NCBI GenBank assembly: GCA_933822405.4
Contig: CAKOGP040002036.1
Coordinates: forward strand, 2,636 to 66,635
Direction of reading: 5' to 3'
DNA length: 64,000 bases
From: Cylindrotheca closterium
Lineage: Eukaryota > Bacillariophyta > Bacillariophyceae > Bacillariales > Bacillariaceae
Position numbers and translations under genes: made by a program. Positions 34,380-44,167 of the stretch are shown here, piece after piece. The first letter of the stretch is position 1; the number at the start of each line of letters is the position of its first letter. The notes beneath the pieces are model-generated. The model was not told the origin of the DNA and made no database searches. It saw nothing but the letters and a program-made list of their open reading frames with translations.

Positions 34380-36968
34380 ATGGCAAGCGTCATGGCGATA
34401 TCTAGACTGCGTAGATCCACAAACACCAAGGCAATAGCGTACAATGAATTTGACGATCCAGACAGCAGTGATAATGATGATTTGCCATTAATCACGCAAC
34501 AGACTTCCAACGATGACACTGAGGATGAGGAAGATGATGAACATGCAGAAAATGCTGATCAACCGCTTCGTCAGAGTATATCCTCCAGCATTACCTCCGT
34601 CTCTTTTACCCGCAAGCCAAGAAAATCTCGTCAAGTCGCACTGGACCGCAAAAAGGCAGCTTCGAAAAGCCGACGATCCTTAATCATGGATTCACTCGAA
34701 AAGGTGACTCCCTATTCCTCCTCTTCCCTTACCGTGGCCAGTACGCAAAGTAGTACTACGGAAGCATCCGCCATGTCAAAAAGTAGTGTCTTTAAGAAGG
34801 CTTCTGGGTTTTTGGCATCACGGCGGTCTTCCATAGGACAAACCTTTGGATCACCCACGCCATCCTCCTCACAGCATATTGTTGGACCACCGCCTGGAGA
34901 ATGGAATGAATTAATTGATGATGATGAAGACGACGAAGCGTTGAATGACGAAGGCGACGAAGCGTTGAATGACGAAGTTTATGAAAAGGACTTGAACGAT
35001 GAGGTTGACACACGAGGGGATGGTCGTCCCAAGTTGAATCTTAGAAACAATGAAGTTCAAATGGGTTGGGCCAATGCTAGTATGGTCAGTCTGCTGACGA
35101 CCCAAACGACAGCCGATGGCAGTAGCAAGACTTTGATGAGACCACCTTCCTTCAAGGACATGAACAACAAGTCTGGCAATGCATCTGTCAACAGCAGCAA
35201 GAGTATTACGGGTACTACTCGCGAATTGTCTCCTCATCGGCAACAACTAATACGGAATCGTAGTCGAGGAGGAGCAACGCCACAGTCTCAAAAATCGCAA
35301 AAATCGATCCAATCCTTTATGACCACGGGAACCAGTTCCACTCTGAAACCACCATCGTTGAAGGGTATGCCAAGTCAAGACATGATGGACGATCAAACGA
35401 CTTCCACGCTCAAACCTCCTTCCATGAATAATCTCATCATGTCATCCTCCTCCGACTATGATGATGATGATGATGACGAGAATGATTCCAATCATCATCA
35501 TCATCATCATCATCATGATACGAAATCCTTAAAGCCACCTTCCTTGACAAACCTCATTGGCATTTCGGCGTCAGAGGATGAACAAGATCCTTCCATTTCC
35601 AATCACAACATCGAAGCTGCTGCTGCTGCTGCTAGTGGTGCAGAAGAAGAGACCTCCTCGGACATTGAGAATTCCAAGCATGTGACCAAACGAACAGTAC
35701 GAACCACGGTAAAGGATACTGACGATGATGCCATGCTGGCAACATTGACGCCGTACCAACAATTTGATCCCACCAAACTGGATGGTAGTGCCAAGAAAAG
35801 CACCAACAACAAGAAGGTACAACAGCAACAACTAGGTGATACTGAAGATGATGCCATGCTGGCAACATTGACGCCGTACCAAACATTTGATCCTACCAAA
35901 CTGGATGCTACTGCTGCCCAGAAAAGCACCAACAACAATCACAAGAAGAAGAAGAAGAAGGAACAAGATGATACTGATGATAGTGCCATGCTCGCAACAT
36001 TGACACCATACCAACAGTTTGATCCTTCCAATCTCGATGATGCTGCTACTGCTGCAAAGCCAAAAGATTGCAAGAAGGAACCACAGGAAGAAAAACAAGA
36101 TGAGGACCCAATAGCACCAAAGAAGAAGAAGAAACAAGTTGGAACCATCAAACCAAAACGGAAAAAGAAGACTGGCAGACAAAAATCGAAACGATCCTTG
36201 GTTTCACCCGAGCAAGGAACAGCAACTTCTGCAGAATCTACCACCACTCCGCCTACCGTACCCAAAGAGCCATTGTCACCGATACGAGTCAGGCGAACCC
36301 CTCCCACGGCGCCGTCTACACCAAAGGAACCAGTATCCTCCACCTCGACACCACTTCAGAAGAATGATGCTGATACTAATGCTGATTCTAATGCTGCTGG
36401 TCCAAAAGGAGAATTCTCCATTTCTCCCAAACAAAAGCGACGCTCCAACCGAATGGATCGAATCCAAAAGCGATCCAGTAACACTAGCAATGTTAGTAGT
36501 GGCATCAGCAATGAAAGTCGATCGAAATTGTCAGAACATCTCGAGGGAACTGCATCCGCTGTCCGACGAACTTCCTCCGGTTCGACTCGTTCTTCCTTTG
36601 GTTCGGTGCGGTCGTCTCGGAGTGATGGTCTTTTAGTAGCGAAGAATCGACGAGGAGGACTTACGGTTGGAGATGGCAATAACAATGCCAGTGCTTCGGT
36701 GGGTGGTGGGGGTAGTAGTACTACCACCCAACAACGACGTGCCAGTCGTACGGCAGCCGAATCTCGGCGTGCCTTGCGACGATCCACTGCTACTAGTGGT
36801 GGTAATCGCAATGGGCTTTCGCAATCCCCAGGAAAGCGCAAGGATATCATGAGATCACCAGGGAGACTCAACAAGGACAAGGGATACATTTCATCTTTTT
36901 TGGGCGGATCTGGTCCTTGTGGCGATTCGATTCCATCTTTAGGGAGCATTTATGATAAGGACTCATAG
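34380..36968 (+). CDS. Large disordered repeat protein (LKPPS and ATLTPYQ repeats) with C-terminal GYISSFLGGS
   Basis: Single exon, 862 aa, ATG context ATCAAATGGC. No signal peptide or membrane segment. Repeats seen: [ML][RK]PPS[FLM] units (four copies, about residues 255-400), each followed by an N-rich linker; three copies of AMLATLTPYQ.FDP(T/S).LD (about 456-560) separated by Lys/Asn-rich spacers; a run of about eight His (35490-35515); acidic and Lys-rich tracts; and an SP-rich C-terminal third. It ends in NKDKGYISSFLGGSGPCGD, sharing the terminal motif of the 27.97-30.55 kb gene. VFKKASGFLASRRSS recalls the FRRAASLKR-type motif there. Function unknown. The repeats look like linear binding motifs in multiple copies. 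Confidence 0.82.
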   Translation: MASVMAISRLRRSTNTKAIAYNEFDDPDSSDNDDLPLITQQTSNDDTEDEEDDEHAENADQPLRQSISSSITSVSFTRKPRKSRQVALDRKKAASKSRRSLIMDSLEKVTPYSSSSLTVASTQSSTTEASAMSKSSVFKKASGFLASRRSSIGQTFGSPTPSSSQHIVGPPPGEWNELIDDDEDDEALNDEGDEALNDEVYEKDLNDEVDTRGDGRPKLNLRNNEVQMGWANASMVSLLTTQTTADGSSKTLMRPPSFKDMNNKSGNASVNSSKSITGTTRELSPHRQQLIRNRSRGGATPQSQKSQKSIQSFMTTGTSSTLKPPSLKGMPSQDMMDDQTTSTLKPPSMNNLIMSSSSDYDDDDDDENDSNHHHHHHHHDTKSLKPPSLTNLIGISASEDEQDPSISNHNIEAAAAAASGAEEETSSDIENSKHVTKRTVRTTVKDTDDDAMLATLTPYQQFDPTKLDGSAKKSTNNKKVQQQQLGDTEDDAMLATLTPYQTFDPTKLDATAAQKSTNNNHKKKKKKEQDDTDDSAMLATLTPYQQFDPSNLDDAATAAKPKDCKKEPQEEKQDEDPIAPKKKKKQVGTIKPKRKKKTGRQKSKRSLVSPEQGTATSAESTTTPPTVPKEPLSPIRVRRTPPTAPSTPKEPVSSTSTPLQKNDADTNADSNAAGPKGEFSISPKQKRRSNRMDRIQKRSSNTSNVSSGISNESRSKLSEHLEGTASAVRRTSSGSTRSSFGSVRSSRSDGLLVAKNRRGGLTVGDGNNNASASVGGGGSSTTTQQRRASRTAAESRRALRRSTATSGGNRNGLSQSPGKRKDIMRSPGRLNKDKGYISSFLGGSGPCGDSIPSLGSIYDKDS

Positions 36969-37780
36969 GGATAATGAAGTGTTGTCAAAATACGACTACA
37001 GTACTGTACAATAATAGCGTTTTTAATTGATAGAGCGAATCTTGACTATCATGGTGTCATGGCTTTGGTTGGCCCACACCAGGTTATACTATCACTGGTA
37101 CGCAGTACAGGGGTAGTTTATGATGGAAGAGTATTTTTGTGCGGACGGTCGGAACGAAGGTGAGAAGGACTATTTTCTTGAATTCGAATATTTCATTTTG
37201 ATCAGCCCTTTCCATCTCTCCCGTACCTGGTACCTATTGAGATTGGCGCTGCCTGCCAGCAGCGCGAAAAAAGTGTTTCCACACGTGCTGAAAAATTGAA
37301 AATCCCATTATCATCTGCCGGCAGAAAATTTCAAGGGCAATTTTCGGATCCGAAAATCTCAACCGACAGCAGCTTTATACTACTCTTCTTAATGTTATTT
37401 CTATGAAGTGATCTGAGTACATTGGTTTGTTTGGTGTCCAAATGACCGCTGAAGCAGATATCAATAGTGGTTTTCGGACCCTCACCTAAGTCTCCATGAT
37501 GCTGGAAGTCGTAGATATGGGCGTATATTTTCTTTTGAAGCTGATGTGGTATTGGATACCTTTGGATGGCGTCTTCTGCTACCATTTCACGAGACTCGGT
37601 TACCAAGCTAGACGTAACGTGACTGACTGGACTGCTAAGTCCCGAGCAGATGTATTAGAGCGATCGAAGGCCAACGGTCGTCGCCAATCTCAAGCCCAAG
37701 ATCAATCATCTATCATCTACTCACAGCTGCTTCAGGCCCCCGTAAATACACCCCTATAGTAATATCAATCACCGTCTATC

Positions 37781-38678
37781 ATGTCCAACAGCAGCTACAT
37801 CAATGCACTAGTACGGTATGAGAGTCAGGAGCACAACGATAGCACCTTAAGTGGAAGCCCGCACAGGATCCAAACCCAGCCGGGATCTTCTGATTACCTA
37901 CGTCGGACTAAAACAAGGAATGGAGACGTCAAACCAACAACTGGCAAAGCTCAACATGATCCGATACGAAGGAGGCGCAATGATGTACGACATCGTGGCT
38001 ACTTTATTTGGCAGAATCGCCACGATTCTAAACGGGTGCAACCACGAGAATCCCCCACCAACCAACCTATCGGACTTGGCAGGCGTAACATTCCAAGCCT
38101 TCACACAAGAGATCAAGGACGATGTAGCTGAACACCTAGAGACGGGAGCAGCAGGACCACTACTCATGGACTAGCTACTCAGACCAAACAGCCAGAAGCT
38201 ACGTTCCAGGACAATCCGCACCACCGAGACCAGGAGGAAGATCTTCTGCAGGATTCCAACAGCAAGAATTCCAAGGATTCCAAGACAATCGCTCCTCCCA
38301 AGCTCCAGAGACCAACAAGACCGCCGGAACCTTCCACACCGCGTTGACGACCCCTCCAACAAGCAACACCAAAGCAAAACGTTCGAGTCACTGACGGACA
38401 AGGAAGACAATTGTTGGTCCCGCCGTCCGACAGCAAACTATACTGCCCACAAGCTGTCATAACAATGCTTGCATGCACCGCCGAAGAAGCACTCAGCAAC
38501 ATCGAAGAAGAAAGTGACAAAACATCCTTGATCCTTGATGGTCCATTCTTGTTGTAAGGGATGCCAAAAGATGAGCCACACTTTCCAAGAATGCCCACAC
38601 AAAGGAGATCCTGGAGTTCTTAGCCAGTTTGAAAAAAGCCTAGAGGACTACAGACTAAAGAGAGAGCAAGATTTGTAG
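37781..38678 (+). pseudogene. Gag-like retroelement relic with CCHC zinc knuckle
   Basis: Coding-like sequence in three frames. 37851-38174 reads DLLITYVGLKQG, YDIVATLFGRIATILNG and VTFQAFTQEIKDDVAEHLETG. About 38177-38395 gives a Pro/Gln/Gly-rich stretch (YVPGQSAPPRPGG) in a shifted frame. 38553-38594 reads CKGCQKMSHTFQEC, an exact C-x2-C-x4-H-x4-C knuckle, then stops at 38678. Frame changes and stops show decay. Retroviral-type gag proteins carry this knuckle, but no protease, reverse transcriptase or LTR is visible nearby. The flanks 36969-37780 and 38680-39406 have no supported gene. Confidence 0.5.
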
Positions 38679-38814
38679 TCATAAAACAAGGTCGTTTGTT
38701 TGGTTTGGGCCTCTAGCTCTTTTTCAGGTAGTCGGACAAGTCAGAAGTGAAAATCCGACTCAATTGACTTCTACTTGTCATGACTTTTCGCGTGGAAACA
38801 ATCCGTGCCGGCGT

Positions 38815-38861
38815 CCGTTTTCGGGAAATCCCGTTTCCTGAGTGTAATTTCCCGAAAACGG
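38815..38861. other. Perfect 15-bp inverted repeat (hairpin)
   Basis: Arms CCGTTTTCGGGAAAT at 38815-38829 and its exact reverse complement at 38847-38861, with a 17-nt spacer. Lies in intergenic DNA; role unknown, possibly an element end. Confidence 0.8.
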
Positions 38862-39406
38862 GTTTTGGAATCGGGACCGGATGCACCACAGTCGCGGATT
38901 GGAAAATATATTCTGCTTCACAGTTTCAAGTTATGAGGTCGCAGAAGCCGAAGACGACTACCGCGCTAAAAGCTATTGGGTCTATTTTCATACCTCATCG
39001 ATGTGTGCTTCCGATCAACGGGCATTCACAGTTTCCGAAGAATTATACTCTTGTTCCGAGCAGAAAAAACGATGTCTTTTGGTCTCACCGTATTTATGAC
39101 GCAACAGCCAAAAGGTCTCAACCTAAGCCCTTTTTTCGGTGTAACATATATCGGATTCGCACATGATTCTTGTTCAATATCTCCGGTAAATCCGACGTCT
39201 CCTCCGTTCCACTTTTTCACAGTACGGTACCATACTGAATACTGTACAACATTTCGGAAATAGCGGATGGGAACTATTTTATATGTATGCCGCTGACGAC
39301 GAGTCAAAATGCATTTTCGTTTCACCACGATTGATTCATTCTGAAAACGAGTATCATAATTTTCCATCTCACAAAAAGACTTTACATGCATACACATTAT
39401 ACAAAG

Positions 39407-39560
39407 ATGGCCATTACAGCAACATCCACCATCAACAGTGCCGGTGTCATTTGGGGATACTCAGCTGGCGCCATACCTGAAGTGGATGAGGAAGATGAAG
39501 ATCTTTCCGAACGATTTGCCGTGATGCGAGCAGCACCCACATCTGACTATGAATCAACGA

Positions 39561-39605
<45 letters not shown>

Positions 39606-40606
39606 TTGAGGCAACAATCCCGGAACATCGTGATATCGATGCCATTTGGTCCTATGCGGCTGGTGATGCTGGTGACGAAGAAGAAGAAGAAGAACTTTCC
39701 GAACGCTTCTCACTGATGCGAGCAGCACCAACATCAGCTAACGATCAGGACGAGGCTGTACCGCCGTTGCCAGCTACCATTGACGAGCACTCGGAAAGCA
39801 GCAGCAGCGAATCACCACCTTTTCTATTTCATGATCGAAAAGACGAAGTCCACATGACGCCGCGTACCATGATTAGCAAGTTGTTGCCTTCCAAGAATCG
39901 ATCACGAGATGAGCTATCCAAAAGCCACCACACAATGCGACAAGTACAGAAGAAACCACTCGTCAGCATGCTATCACCGGTACGGCAATCTGTGTACAAA
40001 ATGAACCGAACGGATTGTCGGTCGCAGTTGGAATCCTCCTTTTGCAAGTTGGATTCCGCCAATGATTTGCCATCCATCAAGCAAGGAGGCTTGACATCTC
40101 ATACTTCGGCCCCGTGCTTTGGACGTTCTACTTTGAACAACAAGAAGGGTAATACCAAGAGCAAGGAATCTTCCCTCATGTCCATGATGCGTGCGGATCT
40201 ACAACCCAAGAAATCATCCGACAAGAAGAAGTCCAAGAAAAGCAAGAGTGGCAGCAGTAGCACCAAAGAAAGAAGTCACTCACCAAAGCGTTCCCCCAAG
40301 AAAAGTCTCAAGTCAGAAGACTTGTCAGTCGAGTCTCCTTCTTCCAGTGTCTCTCCCAAGCGCTCGTCCAAGAAGAGTCTCAAGACAGAAGACAGGCATT
40401 TAGCAACCGAGTCTCCCTCGTCCAGTCTGTCCCCAAAACGCTCTTCCAAGAAGAGTCTCAAGGGAGAAGACAGGCATGCAATCGTGTCTCCCTCTTCCAG
40501 TCTGTCTCCCAGGCGATCTAAGAAAAAAAAGTCCAAGGATGGCGATGAGGGAAGCAAGAGTCCCAAGACCAAGCACAGCTCCAAAAAAACTGAGGAAGAG
40601 CATTAA
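39407..40606 (+). CDS. Trp-acidic module protein, member 2 (two W modules, SPKRSSKKSLK repeats)
   Basis: Single exon, 399 aa. Start set at 39407 because ACAAAGATGGC is shared with the ATG of the 41867 paralog; an in-frame ATG 21 bp upstream is less likely. Two modules: AGVIWGYSAG followed by EDEDLSERF.VMRAAPTS, and DAIWSYAAG followed by EEELSERFSLMRAAPTS, separated by 14 CAG-coded Gln. The centre has MTPRTMISKLLPS, SVYKMNRTDCRSQLESSFCKL, DLPS, SAPCFG and LMSMMRADLQPKKS. The tail is Lys/Ser-rich with about four tandem SPKRS(S/P)KKSLK.ED repeats, each an SP phosphosite. No signal peptide, so it is not a secreted silaffin despite the silaffin-like composition. Function unknown. Confidence 0.85.
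39563..39604 (+). repeat. (CAG)14 tract coding for poly-Gln
   Basis: Pure CAG run in frame between the two W modules of the 39407-40606 gene. The 41867 paralog has only a short QQQ at the same place, so this tract is length-variable. Confidence 0.9.
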
Positions 40607-41866
40607 TTTATTGATCCCATTCCAACTAGAATGATATTATATTAGTAACAAGCAACACTACTAGATTGACTATAAGACTATAGGTTTTGAATGCAATCCT
40701 AATGGCTGCATACTACGGTACGAATACAAGCTACCTAAATGGCCCAAGAACTGGACCGCAGTGTTGTTGTATGGTATCATTTTAAAATACTGGTAATGGA
40801 ACAAGCAACACTCATCGAACAAGGAGCAATTCGTCTTATACGATAGTTAGTAGACGGAACATTAGAGATGGATGATGATTCTTCCGCAACAGCAAGCAAC
40901 AAACAATGGTGGTAAATGGTATCATGGTAGTGCCCACTAGCTACCGATAGCTAGTACTACTTCGTCCTAGTATGCATTCGAGGAACTACTACCGTATATC
41001 GAGCTACTAGCGCGTGGCAGATTAGACCAAATCGCTTAAAATACTAAACGGCCCGATGTGGTGCAGGGACACGAGCAACGCAACAGTAACAAAATCAACT
41101 TTAGACAACAGCACACCATCATGCCTGGCTGGCGGCTATACGAAGCACTCCTACTATGTCTACTCTTTCAAGAACAAAGAAGGATGACCACGAAAGAAAC
41201 TGACTGCCTAACTCACCAGCCAGTCTGCAACTAGTACTATAACCGGTATCGAACCTAGTACTAGTACTTCCCCCATTCAAAGCTGGTCCAACAATTGCAA
41301 TGGTGGCCTTGTGGGCGGACAAGCTGCTGCTGTACAGCCACGATGGCAACAAGAGCGAAACGAGGAAGATTTAATATTTCCAGTCTTGGTACCAGTACCG
41401 AATATTATTGTATTGTTGGCCTCGCAGGCATAGCGGACCCCCTCCTCGTGGTGTCATTAGTTAAAAGCCGAGCACACTGCACTTTGGATTCTGGCATATT
41501 AAAACGTACCAATACCGGTTCTTGTATTGTTGGCCCCAGCCAAACATCATACTTGTACTGTTTGCCTCAGACATGACATTTGTATTGTTGGCCTCAGACA
41601 TGACATTTATATTGTTGGCCTCAGACATGCATAACGATCCGAGTAATAACTCCGAGACTACTCCGTTTCTGTATTATTTAGGCGTGCAAAATTTCGCCGA
41701 AAGTGCCTAATGCGGTTTTAATGGGAGCTTTTACAGAGGTAGAGGAGCCAACTCATCGACTGCTCACGATTCTAAAAAGCGGCATTCGATTTTTCGTTTC
41801 CTCACTGACACTCATAGTTTTACTTTCCCCCAGACTTTTCTAACATACATACATATTTATACAAAG
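40607..41866. other. Intergenic with 27-bp minisatellite
   Basis: No gene. Three copies of a unit built on GTATTGTTGGCCTCAGACAT lie at about 41551-41628, with partial copies near 41405 and 41522. Otherwise AT-rich with scattered GTAC palindromes. Confidence 0.6.
41551..41628. repeat. Minisatellite, unit about 27 bp, three copies
   Basis: Units read (GACATT)TGTATTGTTGGCCTCAGACAT with few changes; the first copy is more diverged. Confidence 0.8.
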
Positions 41867-43198
41867 ATGGCAATTTTTGCAGCATCCTCCATTAACAGTG
41901 TTGCCGTCATTTGGGGTTATTCCGCTGGGGGTACAGTATCCAACATGGATGATGACGATGAAGATCTTTCCGAACGATTTACTATGATGCGAGTACCAGC
42001 AGCTAACTGTGAAACAAAACAGCAGCAGGTCGAGACAGTAGTCCCGGAACATCATTCTACTGCTGACGCCATTTGGTCCTGTGCCGTTGGTAATGCTGAT
42101 GACGAAGAACTGTCAGAACGCTTCGAATTTATGCGAGCACCAACACCCATCGACGAGACTATACCATTACCAGCTGCCATCGATGAGCACTGGGAAAGCA
42201 GCAGTGACGACAGCAGTGAATCACCACCCTCTCTACTTGTGGGTCATTCCCGAACAGATGAAGTTCAAATTGCTCCCAGTACCACGATTAGGAAGCTGTT
42301 GCCATTCAAGATTAAATTACAAGACGAGTTATCCAAAACCTATCACACACCGCGACAGTTCAAGAAACCGACCCGTTGTCTCTCACCGGTACGACAAGCT
42401 GTGTACAACATGGACCGATCGGACTGTCGATCGCGGCTGGAATCTTCCTTTTGCCAGTTGGATTCTGCAAGACATTTGCCATCCATTAAGAAACCAAAAA
42501 GAAGCTTGTCCGATCATACTTCCGCCCCGTGCTTTGGAAGCTCTTTGGAGAGGAGTACCAAGAGCGAGGAATTCTTGCTCATGGCCAGGATGCGTGAGGA
42601 GGATCTACGATCCAACAAATCATTGTACAAAAAAAAACCAAAGACCGAGAAAAGCAAGAGTGGCAGTTCGAAAGGTAGCAGTCTCTCTTCAAAGCGCTCC
42701 TACAAGAAATGCCTCAGGGTAGACGGCAAACATGCAATGGAGTCCCCCGTCTCTCCCAAGCGATCCTCCACCAAGAAAAGTCTGTCTCGCTGCGACAGTC
42801 TCTCGCCAAAGCGATCCTCCAAGAAAAGTCTCAAGGCAGACGACAAACATACAGTTGAGTCTCCCATCTCTCCCAAGCGATCCTCCAAGAAAAATCTGTC
42901 TCGCTCTGGCAGTCGCTCGCCAAAGCAATCCTCAAAGAAAAGTCTCAAGGCAGACAAGCGTGCAATTGAGTCTCCAGTGTCTCCCAAGCGATCCTCCAAG
43001 GAGAGTATGTCTCCCTCTGCTTGTCTCTCTCCAAAGCGATCCGCCAAGGGAGGGAAGAGCCTCGGTTGTGTTCCCGGCCAAGTGGGACAAACGCAAGAGC
43101 TAAAGGCTGGAGATGTTACGCTGATTTGGAGACTAAGAAAGGCTAAAACGAGCTGCGAAGAAAACCGAGCAAGAAGAGCAAGACTGCAAGACAAATGA
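41867..43198 (+). CDS. Trp-acidic module protein, member 3
   Basis: Single exon, 443 aa, start context ACAAAGATGGC. Closest to the 39407 gene: modules VAVIWGYSAG with DDEDLSERFTMMR, and DAIWSCAVG with DDEELSERFEFMRAPTP; then TTIRKLLPFK, LSPVRQAVYNMDRSDCRSRL, ESSFCQLDS, LPSIKKPKR, HTSAPCFGSS. The tail has at least five SPKRSSKKSLK-like repeats alternating with SP(V/I)SPKRSSKK units, longer than in the paralog, so repeat number has changed between copies. The far C-terminus (after LGCVPGQ) diverges. No signal peptide. Probably arose by tandem duplication; function unknown. Confidence 0.85.
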   Translation: MAIFAASSINSVAVIWGYSAGGTVSNMDDDDEDLSERFTMMRVPAANCETKQQQVETVVPEHHSTADAIWSCAVGNADDEELSERFEFMRAPTPIDETIPLPAAIDEHWESSSDDSSESPPSLLVGHSRTDEVQIAPSTTIRKLLPFKIKLQDELSKTYHTPRQFKKPTRCLSPVRQAVYNMDRSDCRSRLESSFCQLDSARHLPSIKKPKRSLSDHTSAPCFGSSLERSTKSEEFLLMARMREEDLRSNKSLYKKKPKTEKSKSGSSKGSSLSSKRSYKKCLRVDGKHAMESPVSPKRSSTKKSLSRCDSLSPKRSSKKSLKADDKHTVESPISPKRSSKKNLSRSGSRSPKQSSKKSLKADKRAIESPVSPKRSSKESMSPSACLSPKRSAKGGKSLGCVPGQVGQTQELKAGDVTLIWRLRKAKTSCEENRARRARLQDK

Positions 43199-44167
43199 TC
43201 CCAGTACTACTCTAATAATAGGTTGATTATGAGGCTATTTGAATTAATATACAATTGGGTGTAGCTAGTGGAAACCTCAGCGACTCTAAACATGCAGCAC
43301 CATGGTCACATGATACTACCACGTGTCCATCACCATGTGGTCGACCTCTGATTCCATAATCTCTACGAGGAGTGAAATGAGATTTTTACTGTTTGCAGAG
43401 ACTGTTCTGGTTCGAGTTGCATGCAGTTTGGATGACTTCAAGAAAGACAAATTCAAAGCCTGTTAGTTTTCTTCCGAAGGATTCTCGAAAACCGGGAAAC
43501 AAGAAATGAGAAAAGAATGTGACAATATGGTGAAGGGCAAGGCACGGGGGTTGGAAACTAGTGATCTGCAGCGATGAAACAACACTCAACGACGAATAGT
43601 GGAAACAACCTTACAGATGGTTCAGCAAGAGCAAAATACAGAGATAACATTATTATACACGATACCGCGATAAAAGATTTTGCCTGCAAAGCCAACTGCT
43701 TCAGGACTACTATAGTTCTACTCGACTTCGGACCATTATGAGATCCCTACCGGTATGTAAAAAATACCTGGTAAAGACGAGGAATATTGTACTCGGGTCA
43801 CAATTCCACTCGGGCTTCAAAACACGTCTTATCTAAATCCAGTGTGCATTGTACAATAAATGATGTTCAGCTGGTTGTTCTACTTTGATCATACCTGGTA
43901 CCCGGTAAGAAGTAAGCGAGGTCATAAATGCCAAAAAACGCTGTCTGATGGCACTATTCTGTTGCTTTTTGTTGCGATGTTCGCCAATTCGTTTTTCTGC
44001 TCAGAATTCACTATTCGCTCAGTGACCTTGGCTGCGGATATACCAGATTGTACCGTACCAGATACAAATATGACTTGAAACGGCACTGACTGCGTTTTAT
44101 CTTCCGCCCTATATATATTCATGCGCAGTTTTTCATTCACACCACTCACCATAATTTGTACACAACG
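43199..44167. other. Intergenic, no gene seen
   Basis: Contains ACCGGT and CCTGGTACC-type palindromes (43750-43775, 43890-43910) and the promoter of the next W-module gene, with a TATATATA stretch at about 44110. Confidence 0.5.

Noticed and set aside
38179..38598. 139-codon minus-strand frame
   Set aside because: Antisense shadow of the gag-like relic.
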